Shown here: positions 44,504 through 53,031 of the stretch, one piece after another
How positions within the stretch are numbered: the first letter of the stretch is position 1
Layout of the letters: each line of letters opens with the position of its first letter
Origin: Pelagivirga sediminicola
GTDB lineage: Bacteria; Pseudomonadota; Alphaproteobacteria; Rhodobacterales; Rhodobacteraceae
Length of the DNA: 64,000 bases
Direction: 5' to 3'
Assembly (NCBI RefSeq): GCF_003072125.1
Contig: NZ_QCYH01000002.1
Span: forward strand, 473,405 to 537,404
Notes under the pieces: model-generated
Database searches by the model: none
Seen by the model: the letters and a program-made list of their open reading frames with translations, nothing else
Told to the model about the DNA's origin: nothing
Program-made: the position numbers and the translations under genes

Positions 44504-45087
44504 GATGTACCTCCTGCGGTGCCGGGTGTGCGGGGCGTGGCGGGTGTGCCTGCCGCGCCGCCGGGGCGGGTGCGCGCGTGAACGCCCGAGGCGGTCTGAA
44601 CATCCGCCTGCGCCGTGTTGCGCGCGCTGTAGGGCGCGCGGTCATCGCCGTCCTGCGTGTTGCCGCGATCATCGCGGCGCGCCGATGCGGTGGCAAAGCG
44701 CGTGGCGGCAAACCCGGCCAGCGCGATGCCGCCGATGAACAGCAGCGGATTGCGCTTGGCAAAATCGCTCAGCTCGCCGGCCATTTCGCCAAGATCCTTG
44801 TCGCGGATGGCTTCGGACATGTCCGCCAGCCCGCCTGCGATCTGGCCGATCGTGCGCTCCTGCGGCGATCCGCTGCGCATGTCCTCGGCGGCCTTGCGCA
44901 GGCCCGACGCCACGTCCGAGACTTCGTCGGCGACGCCCGACTTGGCGCTGTCGGCGCGGCGCATCGCCTCTTCGCGAACGGCGCTGGCGGCGTCCTGCGC
45001 AGTATCGCGCGCGCTGCTGCCCAGATCCTCGGCGGCGGATTTGGCCTTTTGCTTGATATCGTCGTTGGGTGCGTTGGATTTCGTCAT
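44500..45087 (-). CDS. one-TM membrane protein with amphipathic helical N-terminus
   Basis: In this 195-residue protein the first 110 residues form a charged, alanine-rich coiled helix (QKAKSAAEDLGSSARDTAQD, MRRADSAKSGVADEVSDVAS). A transmembrane segment follows (NPLLFIGGIALAGFAATRF, about 115-133), then a disordered Gly/Pro/Thr tail. This pattern recalls nutrient-deprivation/LEA-like proteins seen beside DUF1469 and DUF3618. AGGAGAG supports the ATG at 45087. It is second in the operon, after the microprotein. Confidence 0.8.
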   Translation of the reverse strand: MTKSNAPNDDIKQKAKSAAEDLGSSARDTAQDAASAVREEAMRRADSAKSGVADEVSDVASGLRKAAEDMRSGSPQERTIGQIAGGLADMSEAIRDKDLGEMAGELSDFAKRNPLLFIGGIALAGFAATRFATASARRDDRGNTQDGDDRAPYSARNTAQADVQTASGVHARTRPGGAAGTPATPRTPGTAGGTS

Positions 45088-45104
45088 GGGGGCTCTCCTG
45101 ATGA

Positions 45105-45173
45105 TCAGAATGCGAGATTGAGGATGGCGAGGATCACCACGATCAATCCGATGAGGTAAAAAATTCCGTACAT
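45105..45173 (-). CDS. 22-residue membrane microprotein
   Basis: A complete reading frame ATG(45173)...TGA begins MYGIFYLIGLIVVILA and ends NLAF, giving 22 residues that are almost entirely a single transmembrane helix. GAGGAAG lies five bases before the ATG. From memory, near-identical tiny proteins ('M-Y-IFYLIGLIVVV') occur widely in alphaproteobacteria. It lies 17 bases upstream of the 195-residue gene, so it is the likely first gene of the envelope operon. The function is unknown. Confidence 0.7.
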   Translation of the reverse strand: MYGIFYLIGLIVVILAILNLAF

Positions 45174-45369
45174 GTCTTCCTCGATCTTGTTGGGACTCAC
45201 AAAGCTGTGACTGTTTAGACAAGACAGGACGGGCGCAGTTTGTTCCCCAAAAAACGACAAGGGGCCGCGCAGCCGCACGGATGGCCGCCCGGATGGGGGG
45301 CGGCGCGACTACATGCCTGAAGGTCGCGGGAAAGGAGGGCCGACTTGCGGCTGCCGCGGCGCGCGGCGT

Positions 45370-46359
45370 TTACCCGCCGCTTGCGTCCGTGCAGACCGGG
45401 AAGTGGCAGGTATAGGCGTGGTCGGGCGTCTGCCGGGACACGTCGGGCGCCTCGCTCGCGCAGATCTCGCGCGCTCGCGGGCAGCGGCCATGAAATTCGC
45501 ACCCGGCGGGCCTGCTGCGCGGGCTGGGCATCTCGCCCTCCAGGGTGATGCGCGCGCGGGCGGCATCGGGGTCCGGCTCGGGGTTGGCCGACAGCAGCGC
45601 CTCGGTATAGGGATGGCAGGGCGCGGACCAGATGCGGTCCGTCGGTCCCTGCTCGACGAAGCGGCCCAGATACATGATAGCCATGCGGTCGGTGATGTGG
45701 CGCACGACGTTCAGATTGTGGGTGATGACAAGGATCGCGATGCCCAGACGCGCCTGCATTTCGGCCAGAAGGTTCAGCACCTCGGCCTGCACGGACATAT
45801 CAAGGCCCGCCGTCGGCTCGTCCGCGATGATCAGGCGCGGGTCCAGCGCCAGCGCGCGCGCCACGCCCACGCGGCGCGCCTGACCACCTGACAGCTGGTG
45901 CGGAAAGCGCGAGGCGAAATGCGCGGGCAGGCCGACCATCTCCAGCAGGCGCGTGGCCTCGGCGCGCATGTCGCCGCCCTTGCCGTGGATGCGCAAGGGC
46001 TCGGTCACGAGGCTGCCGACCGTCAGGCGCGGCGAGAGCGAGCCGGTGGGATCCTGCCACATTATCGCCATTTCGCGCCGCAGCCGCGCATATTCGCGCG
46101 CCCCGGCCTGCGTGATGTCCTGCCCGTCAAAGCGGATGGTGCCCGAATGGGCGCGCTTGAGCCCGATCAGCGTGCGCGCGACGGTGGACTTGCCCGACCC
46201 GCTTTCGCCCACAAGGCCCAGCGTTTGGCCCTTGTCGAGCGTGAAGGACACGCCAGCCACCGCGTCGAATTCACGCTCCGCCCCGGTCAGCGCGGCGCGC
46301 ACCCGGCCCATCGACGGATAGCGGATGCAAAGGTTCTCGACCTCCAGAAGGGCGCTCAT
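45370..46359 (-). CDS. dipeptide/oligopeptide ABC transporter ATP-binding protein (DppF/OppF type)
   Basis: This 329-residue ATPase has Walker A GESGSGKST at 51-59, a Q-loop in IMWQDPTGSLSPRLTVG, the signature LSGGQARR and the Walker B segment IIADEPTAGLD. The C-terminal oligo/dipeptide HPY domain (CHPYTEALLSANP and a cysteine-bearing CEFHGRCPRA segment) identifies the peptide class. The last cysteines may bind a metal cluster as in related Dpp ATPases. The start is ATG 46359, overlapping the upstream ATPase gene as ATGA. Confidence 0.92.
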   Translation of the reverse strand: MSALLEVENLCIRYPSMGRVRAALTGAEREFDAVAGVSFTLDKGQTLGLVGESGSGKSTVARTLIGLKRAHSGTIRFDGQDITQAGAREYARLRREMAIMWQDPTGSLSPRLTVGSLVTEPLRIHGKGGDMRAEATRLLEMVGLPAHFASRFPHQLSGGQARRVGVARALALDPRLIIADEPTAGLDMSVQAEVLNLLAEMQARLGIAILVITHNLNVVRHITDRMAIMYLGRFVEQGPTDRIWSAPCHPYTEALLSANPEPDPDAARARITLEGEMPSPRSRPAGCEFHGRCPRAREICASEAPDVSRQTPDHAYTCHFPVCTDASGG

Positions 46360-47339
46360 GTCCGGGCCTCCGTATCCAGAAGATGGCAGGCGGCGGTGTG
46401 ATGCGCGCTCGCCCGGCGGGCCGCGGGATGCTCGGCGCGGCACCGGTCCCAGGCATGGGCGCAGCGGGGGGCAAAGATGCACCCTTCCGGCACGTTCACA
46501 AGGTCCGGCAATGTGCCCGCGATGGTGGGCAGATGGCGCGTCGCCTCCTTGATGCGGGCCGGATCGCACTCCAGCAGCGCCTGCGTGTAGGGATGGGCGG
46601 GCGCGTGAAAGACGCTGCGCACATCGCCCTGCTCGACCACCTCGCCGGCATACATCACGGTCACGTCGTCGCAGAGCTCGGCCACGGTGCCCAGATGATG
46701 CGACACGAACACGATGGCGCAGCCGATCTCCTGCTGAAGCTCGCGCAAAAGCTCGATGATCTGCACCTCCAGCGTGGCGTCCAGCGCCGTCGTCGGCTCG
46801 TCCGCGATCAGAAGGTCGGGCTTGGTCAGCAGCGCCATCGCGATGCAGACGCGCTGGCGCATGCCGCCCGAGAACTGGTGCGGATAGGAGCCAAGCTGCG
46901 CGGCGGCGTCGGGGATGCCGACGCGGTCCAGCATTGCGGCGGCGCGGGCGCGTTTCTCGGCGCTTGTGCCGGGGTCGCGATACTGGATATCCAGCATCTG
47001 CCGGCCGATGGTGATGACCGGGTTAAGCGCCGTCATCGGATCCTGAAAGATCATCGAAACGCGCTGTCCGCGCATGTCGCGCAGCTGCCGGTCGCTCATC
47101 TTGGTGACGTCCTGCCCGTCCATCAGGATCGCCCCGCCGGTGACCTGACCGTTGCCTGCCAGCAGGCCCGACAGGGCATAGGCCAGCGTTGACTTGCCGC
47201 AGCCGCTTTCGCCGACAAGGCCCATGATGCGGCCTTTGGGCACGTCCACGTTGATGCCGCGCAGCGCGTGCAGCCGCCCGCGCGGGGTGCCGAAATCGAT
47301 CGACAGATCGCGGACCTGCAAAAGGGGGGCGTCGGTCAT
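46356..47339 (-). CDS. dipeptide/oligopeptide ABC transporter ATP-binding protein (DppD/OppD type)
   Basis: This 327-residue ATPase has Walker [10 protein letters not shown] at 43-51, the Q-loop [17 protein letters not shown], the signature FSGGMRQR and the Walker B segment [11 protein letters not shown]. The HPY tail includes [12 protein letters not shown] and the cysteine motif [14 protein letters not shown]. It pairs with the DppF-type subunit to power the importer. Its start overlaps the permease stop as ATGA. Confidence 0.93.
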   Translation of the reverse strand: MTDAPLLQVRDLSIDFGTPRGRLHALRGINVDVPKGRIMGLVGESGCGKSTLAYALSGLLAGNGQVTGGAILMDGQDVTKMSDRQLRDMRGQRVSMIFQDPMTALNPVITIGRQMLDIQYRDPGTSAEKRARAAAMLDRVGIPDAAAQLGSYPHQFSGGMRQRVCIAMALLTKPDLLIADEPTTALDATLEVQIIELLRELQQEIGCAIVFVSHHLGTVAELCDDVTVMYAGEVVEQGDVRSVFHAPAHPYTQALLECDPARIKEATRHLPTIAGTLPDLVNVPEGCIFAPRCAHAWDRCRAEHPAARRASAHHTAACHLLDTEART

Positions 47340-48208
47340 AGGTTGCGCCTCAGCTTGGGGTCGAAGATGTCGCGCAGCGCCTCGCCAAGGAAGGTAAAGC
47401 CGAGCGTGACAAGGATGATCGGCACCGAGCCGGCGATGACCGGCCAGGGCGAATTGCGGATGAAGTTGTAGCCGTCATTCAGGATCGTGCCCCACGAGGG
47501 CGCGGGCGGGCGCACGCCCATTCCGAGGAAGCTGAGCCCCGCCTCGGTCGCGATCACCATGGGCACGTCCATGCTGGCAAGGATCAGAAGGGGGCCAAGC
47601 ACGTTGGGCAGCACATGCAGACCGAGGATGCGGAAGGTGCTGGCGCCCATGGCCTTTTCGGCAAGGATGAACTCGGCGCTGCGCAGCGTCTGCGTCTGGG
47701 TGCGCACGATGCGCGCATAGATCGGGATCGACGTGATCGCGACGACAAGGATCACGGTATAAAGCGACGGGCCGATCAGCGTGACCACGGCAAGGCCGAA
47801 GACGATCACCGGAAAGGAGCGGATCGCGTCGAAGACCAGCAAGAGGATGTTATCGAGCCATTTCGGCCCGTATCCCGCGATCAGCCCCAGCGCGAGGCCG
47901 ATGGTCATCGCCGCGCCCAGCGTGGCGACCGCCACCAGCATGGCAATGCGCCCGCCCGCGATCACCCGGCTCAGCAGATCGCGGCCCAGATGATCGGTGC
48001 CCAGCCAATGCGCCGCCGACGGGCTGCCCATGCGCGGGCCCAGCATGATCTGGTTGGGATCATAGGGCGCCAGCCACGGCGCGAAAATCGCGGTGCCGAC
48101 GACGATCAGCACAAGGATCAGCCCCATCAGGCCCATCGGATTCTGCGCCAGTTGGCCCAGATAGATCCGCAAGGCGGAGGGCGATTTGTAGGTGGCGGTC
48201 TCGGTCAT
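47336..48208 (-). CDS. dipeptide/oligopeptide ABC transporter permease (DppC type)
   Basis: This 290-residue permease has a cytosolic N-terminus, six hydrophobic segments, the LGTDHLGRDLLSRVIAGGR motif that defines DppC/OppC, and the EAA loop region (AEFILAEKAMGASTFRILGLHVLPN). The EAGLSFLGMGVRPP segment is also standard. It follows the DppB-type gene by one base. Confidence 0.94.
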   Translation of the reverse strand: MTETATYKSPSALRIYLGQLAQNPMGLMGLILVLIVVGTAIFAPWLAPYDPNQIMLGPRMGSPSAAHWLGTDHLGRDLLSRVIAGGRIAMLVAVATLGAAMTIGLALGLIAGYGPKWLDNILLLVFDAIRSFPVIVFGLAVVTLIGPSLYTVILVVAITSIPIYARIVRTQTQTLRSAEFILAEKAMGASTFRILGLHVLPNVLGPLLILASMDVPMVIATEAGLSFLGMGVRPPAPSWGTILNDGYNFIRNSPWPVIAGSVPIILVTLGFTFLGEALRDIFDPKLRRNL

Positions 48209-48209
48209 G

Positions 48210-49148
48210 TCACAGCCCCTCGCGCTGGCGCGGGTCGAGCCACGCGATCACCAGATCCGAAATCAGCGTCGCCAGCACGATGATCGCCGTGGTAATCAGC
48301 ACCGCGCCAAGGACGATGGGATAGTTCCGCTCGTTCACCGCCGCGACGATCAGTGCGCCGATACCGGGGCGGGCAAAGATCACCTCGACAAAGACGGCGG
48401 CGGAAAACAGATGCGCCACGCCCGCGCCGATCAGCGTGACGGCCGGCAGCACCGCGATGCGCAGCACGTAGGCGCGGGTGATGCGCCGCTCGGTCAGACC
48501 GAAGGCGCGCGCCATGCGCACGTGGCTCTCGCCCATGACCTCCAGCATGGAGGCGCGCACGATGCGTGCGATATAACCCACCCAGGAGACGCCGACGGCG
48601 AAGGCCGGCAGGATCAGGTGGATGATCTGGTCGCCAAGCCCCTCGCCCGCGCCGATGGCGGGCAGCCACCCCAGCCAGACCGCAAAGATCAGCACGCCGT
48701 AAAGGGCCATGACGAAGGACGGAATGGAAATGGTGCCGACCGACAGCACGCCGGTGACGCGGTCGATCCACGTGTTGCGGCGGATCGACGAATAGGCGCC
48801 CAAGGGGATGCCGATGGCCGCGGCCCAGAGTATCGAGACCGAAATCAGCGACAGCGTGTAGGGCAGCGCCTCCATCACGATGGTGGTGACGGAGCGGCCG
48901 GTGAACACGTCCGTGCCCATGTCGCCGCGCAGCAGGTTGCCGAAGAACGTCATCATCTGGATGGCAAAGGGCCGGTCCAGCCCCATCGCCTCGCGGGTGC
49001 GTTCGATCAGTTCGGGCGTGGCGCGCGGGCCAAGCACCATCACCGCCGGATCGCCCGGCACGAGGTGCAGCATCACGTTGAGCAGCGTCACCGCAACGGC
49101 GATGATCAGCGCCGACAGAAAAACCCTTTGGAGTGCATAGATTGCCAT
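48210..49148 (-). CDS. dipeptide/oligopeptide ABC transporter permease (DppB type)
   Basis: This 312-residue permease has six hydrophobic segments, the N-terminal HLVPGDPAVMVLGP motif and an EAA loop (ARAFGLTERRITRAYVLRIAVLPAV). Together with the DppC-type protein it forms the translocation pore. It lies downstream of the binding-protein gene, separated by a hairpin-containing 93-base gap. Confidence 0.94.
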   Translation of the reverse strand: MAIYALQRVFLSALIIAVAVTLLNVMLHLVPGDPAVMVLGPRATPELIERTREAMGLDRPFAIQMMTFFGNLLRGDMGTDVFTGRSVTTIVMEALPYTLSLISVSILWAAAIGIPLGAYSSIRRNTWIDRVTGVLSVGTISIPSFVMALYGVLIFAVWLGWLPAIGAGEGLGDQIIHLILPAFAVGVSWVGYIARIVRASMLEVMGESHVRMARAFGLTERRITRAYVLRIAVLPAVTLIGAGVAHLFSAAVFVEVIFARPGIGALIVAAVNERNYPIVLGAVLITTAIIVLATLISDLVIAWLDPRQREGL

Positions 49149-49201
49149 GGTTGCGCGGCCTCTTTGCTGCGCCGCGCGGGGCGCGCGGCCGGGGGGTGCC
49201 G

Positions 49202-49224
49202 CGGCCCCGCCGGATGCGGGGCCG
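49202..49224 (-). other. intercistronic hairpin between peptide-binding protein and permease genes
   Basis: CGGCCCCGC and GCGGGGCCG form a perfect 9-bp stem with a five-base loop. It lies 18 bases after the binding-protein stop. As in the amine importer at 8572-8592, it should protect the upstream mRNA and lower permease expression. Confidence 0.6.
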
Positions 49225-49241
49225 GGCGCCGTTTCAGATGC

Positions 49242-50834
49242 TTACGCGGGCTTGAAGCCCAGGTAGAGCGGGCGCGCATCGGGGCGCAGCGCCGGCTCCA
49301 GATCATCGCGGAACATGACCGGACTGCCCTCATGGGTCAGGAACCGGTAGGCGCCCGATTCCTCCATCATGTCCTGCATCTGGCGATACATGTCGCCGCG
49401 CTTGTCCTTGTCGCTCTCGCTCAGCGCGGCCTCGTGAAGCTTGTCGAATTCGGGGTTGGAAAACCGCTCCCAGTTCCAGACGCCGACCTGCTCGGTCGTG
49501 AACCACGTGGTCGCATAGAACGGGTCCGGCATCATCGAAAAGCGGTTGATGACAAGCTGCATTTTCTTCCAGCGGTCGCCCTCGCTCTCCATCCCCAGCG
49601 TCCAGAAAGAGCCGCTGTCCTGCACGTTGACCTGCACCTGGATGCCGATCTGGCCCAGCTGCGCCTGGATGACCTCGGCGATGGTCTTCCACGTGGTGGC
49701 GTTGAGCGTGTCGATGGTGAGCGGCTGCGACGGCGCGCCGCCGGCCTTTTCCAGATACTCGCGCGCCTTGTCCAGATCGCCCTCGGGCGGGACCAGCGAT
49801 TTCTCGCGATGGCCAATCAGGCCCGGCGCGATCAGGCCCGTCGAAGGCTCTGCCGCGCCGAAATAGGCGGCATCCATGATCTGCGGCACGTTGATCGCAT
49901 ACTGGATCGCCTTGCGCAGGTTTTCGTCCTTCAGCGTCTCGTTCTCGACGTTCATGCCGACCCAGACGTAATAGAGCGACGGATATTCCTCGATCACCGT
50001 GTTCTTGGGCGGGCGCGCCTTGTAGTTCTCAAGGCTGGACAGGCTGATGGCGGTATAGTCCAGATCGCCGGCCTCATAGGCGCGCTCGGCGACCTTTTCA
50101 TCGTCCATCGGGATGATGCGGATCTCGTCATAGCCGGGCTTCAGATCGCCGGAATAGTCGGGGTTGCGCACCATCTTGACGTATTGGTTGGGCTTCCATT
50201 CCTCCAGAATGTAGGGGCCGGAGAACGCGGGCGGCTCCATGCCGAAATCGCTGCCATCCTCGGTGGCCTCCATCACGGCCTTTTTCGACACGATATGGCC
50301 CACGCCGTAGGGAATCGTGATGGTCCAGAGCGGCTGGAACGGCTTTTCCAGCACGATTGTGCCAGCGTATTTGTCGTCCGGGTCCAGCTCGACAGATTGC
50401 AGCGGGCCCCAGTCGCCCTTGACGGGGCTGTCATGCTCCAGCACGCGCTCGAAGGAGAATTTGACGTCCTCGGCCGTCATCTCGCCATAGCCGCCCGAAA
50501 ACATGATGCCCGGCTTCAGCTTGAAGCGGATATTCGTGTCGTCGATCTGCTCCAGCTCCTCGGCGGCCTCCAGCTCGATCTCCCATTCGCGGCCCGGCTT
50601 GTAGCGGGCCAGCTTGGAATAGATGCAGTTCATCACGTCGACGTTATAGCCGTTCTGGTAGAAACCGGGGTCCAGCTTGTCGATATCGGCGTAGGAAAAG
50701 GCGCGCAGCACGCTGCCCGATTGCGCATAGAGCGCATTGGCCAGCGGCATGGTGCCGGCGGCAAGCCCTGCGGCGGCGGCCCCTTGCAGGAAGCCGCGCC
50801 GGCCGAGGGTGATGGTGTGAACTTCGTCTTTCAT
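49242..50834 (-). CDS. Tat-exported dipeptide/oligopeptide ABC transporter substrate-binding protein
   Basis: This 530-residue SBP_bac_5 family protein has the twin-arginine signal LGRRGFLQGAAAAGLAAG (about 10-27), indicating folding before export. The mature part contains the MTAEDVKFSFERVLEHDSP and YDEIRIIPMDDEKVAERAYEAGDLDY motifs of peptide-binding lobes. AAGGAGGAT precedes the ATG at 50834. It captures peptides for the downstream permeases. The neighbouring S15-type hydrolase suggests proline-containing or acylated peptides as substrates. Confidence 0.93.
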   Translation of the reverse strand: MKDEVHTITLGRRGFLQGAAAAGLAAGTMPLANALYAQSGSVLRAFSYADIDKLDPGFYQNGYNVDVMNCIYSKLARYKPGREWEIELEAAEELEQIDDTNIRFKLKPGIMFSGGYGEMTAEDVKFSFERVLEHDSPVKGDWGPLQSVELDPDDKYAGTIVLEKPFQPLWTITIPYGVGHIVSKKAVMEATEDGSDFGMEPPAFSGPYILEEWKPNQYVKMVRNPDYSGDLKPGYDEIRIIPMDDEKVAERAYEAGDLDYTAISLSSLENYKARPPKNTVIEEYPSLYYVWVGMNVENETLKDENLRKAIQYAINVPQIMDAAYFGAAEPSTGLIAPGLIGHREKSLVPPEGDLDKAREYLEKAGGAPSQPLTIDTLNATTWKTIAEVIQAQLGQIGIQVQVNVQDSGSFWTLGMESEGDRWKKMQLVINRFSMMPDPFYATTWFTTEQVGVWNWERFSNPEFDKLHEAALSESDKDKRGDMYRQMQDMMEESGAYRFLTHEGSPVMFRDDLEPALRPDARPLYLGFKPA

Positions 50835-50903
50835 GGTATTGATCCTCCTTGGTTTTTGGGTGCGGTGCGCCTCATGTGCGCCCGTCATTGATGTCGGCAG
50901 ACT

Positions 50904-52913
50904 CTAGACGTGATCGCGCGGAATCGTCTCGTCCCAGTCCTGTTCATGGGCCAGTGTATCACCTTCCCACGCGCGCAGGCTTGCACGAATGCGCAAGGCG
51001 TCTGCGGTGCTGGTCACATATGTTTCGGTTTCGGTCCGCACGGACCAGTCGCCGCGCTGCATGGCGTGGTGCCATGTGATCTGCGCGGTCGGGGCGTGGT
51101 CGGCGGCGTTTTCCAGCGCGTAGGTCTCGGTGCATTTGGCGGTGACGGTCAGATCATTGTCCTTGATGCGGAACGTGCCGTCATCATCGGTGATCGTCAC
51201 CCGCGCGCCGCCCTGACCCGTGCGCTCCACCTGCCAGTCAAAGCCGCCCTTGGCCAATATCTCCACCTCCAGCGGCGGGGCGGCCCTGGGCGTGCCCAGA
51301 TCGCGCAGATCCCCGTCGGTGCCGCTGCGCTCCGGCAGGGTGAGCGTGCATTTCGCCAGATCGAGCGTCAGCGTCGCCGGCTCCGGCGCGGGCCATGCCA
51401 TGGGGAAATAGGTGTTCGACAGCGCAAGGCGCAGGACATGCCCCTTGCGCAGGGTTTGCGCCACGTGTTTCAGCGGCACCTGCGCGCTGTATGTCTGACC
51501 GGGGACCAGCGGCTCGGGCGTCTCGTGGCTGTCACGGTGCGTCAGGTTCAGCATGCCGTAGGTGACGCGCGTGGCGCTGCCATCCGGGGCCACGTCGACC
51601 AGCCGCGCGGCGATCAGCGCGACGGGTTTGTCGCAGGTAAAGGTGATGTCGAGCGTGGCGTCGCCCGCAATCTCGAAATCCGCCTCCAAGGGCGCGGTCT
51701 GGAAGGTGACGCTGGCCTCGTCATCGGGGCCCTGATCCACCGGCTGGTCGCCGTGATTGGCGTAAGAGCACCACTTGCCCGCCTGCAAGCCGACGGTCGC
51801 GGGCGTGGCGATCTCGGCGCTGCCGCTGCCGCTGCCGCCGCGTTGCAAGCTGCCGCTGTCGCTCATGTGCCACGCCGTGCGGCTGATATTGGGCGAGGGC
51901 CATGACGGCTCGGACACCCAGCGGCCGGCGCGCGTCTCGTAGCTGCCCTGTGGCGCCGCGTGATCCTGCATGAAGAGCCTGATCTGCGGCTCGTCCATGA
52001 TGCCGGTCTCGGCGCCTTTCAGCCAGTGATCCCACCAGCGCAGCTCCTCGTCCAGCCAGTTGATGGCGGGGCCGGGGGCGCCGATATGGGGATATTTATG
52101 CGCCCAGGGACCGACCAGCGCCTTGCGCGGGCAGCTGAGGTTCTCCATCAGGCGGAACACCGTGCGCGGATACCCGTCGGCCCAGCCGGAGGCGGCATAG
52201 ACCGGCACCTGCACGGCCGAATAATCCTCGCAGATCGAGCCGTGTTTCCAGAACGCATCGCGCGTCTGATGCTCCAGCCAGTTCTTCAGCCACAGGCCGC
52301 TGCCGCGCAGACGGTCCATCCACATCCCGCGCCAGCGATCGCCCACATGGCGCGGATCGGGCGCATTGGCGTTGAAGCCGAACATCGTCGCGGCCCAGCT
52401 GATCTGCTCGCACAGCATGGTGCCGCCCATGTAATGAATGTCATCCGCATAGCGGTCATCGGTGGAGCAAAGCGTCACGATCGCCTTGAGGGCAGGCGGC
52501 TGGAGCGCCGCGATCTGCAGCCCGTTGAAGCCGCCCCACGAGATGCCGACAATCCCGACGCCGCCATCGCACCAGTCCTGCGCGGCCAGCCATGCGATGA
52601 TGTCGCATCCGTCCTGCAGCTCGGAGGCGGTGTATTCGTCCTGCATCACGCCTTCGGATTCGCCGCAGCCGCGAATGTCGACGCGCACGTAGGCATAGCC
52701 GTGCCCGGCGATATAGGGCGCGCGGGCAATGTCGCGGGCGAGCGTGCCGTCATTCTTGCGATAGGGCAGATATTCCAGGATCGCCGGGACCGGCGCGCTG
52801 CCCGCATCCTCGGGCAGCCAGATGCGCGCGGCCAGACGGGTGCCATCGGGCATGGTGATTTCGGTATGCTCGATCTCGCGCACGCGGCGCGGATAGTCGG
52901 AGACGATCTGCAT
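50904..52913 (-). CDS. CocE/NonD family (S15) hydrolase
   Basis: In this 669-residue alpha/beta-hydrolase, the N-terminal TRLAARIWLP and YAYVRVDIRGCGESEG segments are followed by the nucleophile elbow GISWGGFNG, with its serine. An AHKYPHIG segment carries the catalytic histidine, and a C-terminal X-Pro DPP-like jelly-roll domain (about 400-669) follows. It cleaves an amide or ester, in some members X-Pro dipeptides. The start is ATG 52913 after TATCAGAT-like spacing. It is the first gene of the peptide operon, and no signal peptide is seen, so it acts in the cytosol on imported peptides. Confidence 0.9.
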   Translation of the reverse strand: MQIVSDYPRRVREIEHTEITMPDGTRLAARIWLPEDAGSAPVPAILEYLPYRKNDGTLARDIARAPYIAGHGYAYVRVDIRGCGESEGVMQDEYTASELQDGCDIIAWLAAQDWCDGGVGIVGISWGGFNGLQIAALQPPALKAIVTLCSTDDRYADDIHYMGGTMLCEQISWAATMFGFNANAPDPRHVGDRWRGMWMDRLRGSGLWLKNWLEHQTRDAFWKHGSICEDYSAVQVPVYAASGWADGYPRTVFRLMENLSCPRKALVGPWAHKYPHIGAPGPAINWLDEELRWWDHWLKGAETGIMDEPQIRLFMQDHAAPQGSYETRAGRWVSEPSWPSPNISRTAWHMSDSGSLQRGGSGSGSAEIATPATVGLQAGKWCSYANHGDQPVDQGPDDEASVTFQTAPLEADFEIAGDATLDITFTCDKPVALIAARLVDVAPDGSATRVTYGMLNLTHRDSHETPEPLVPGQTYSAQVPLKHVAQTLRKGHVLRLALSNTYFPMAWPAPEPATLTLDLAKCTLTLPERSGTDGDLRDLGTPRAAPPLEVEILAKGGFDWQVERTGQGGARVTITDDDGTFRIKDNDLTVTAKCTETYALENAADHAPTAQITWHHAMQRGDWSVRTETETYVTSTADALRIRASLRAWEGDTLAHEQDWDETIPRDHV

Positions 52914-52930
52914 GGCTCTGGCCCGTATGT

Positions 52931-52953
52931 CAGTAAAAGTTGGCACCAGTAAA
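52931..52953. promoter_or_regulatory. direct repeat in the divergent hydrolase/regulator promoter
   Basis: CAGTAAA occurs at 52931-52937 and again at 52947-52953, 16 bases apart. It lies 18 to 40 bases upstream of the hydrolase gene's ATG. This could be a binding site for the divergently encoded XRE-family regulator. Confidence 0.4.
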
Positions 52954-53031
52954 CGCGTGGAATCGCGATCCGGCAATTTCGCAACCACGCAGCACTTGAC
53001 ACTTTTTGTGCGTCAGTATGCGATAGGCGGC

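Noticed and set aside
45174..45250. GGAAC element resembling an EcfG-type -35 upstream of the microprotein operon
   Set aside because: No matching -10 at the expected spacing, and EcfG is not expected in this group.
48192..50891. 899-codon open frame on the plus strand
   Set aside because: It is the reverse complement of the peptide-transport genes and shows the His/Arg/Gly-rich composition of a shadow frame.
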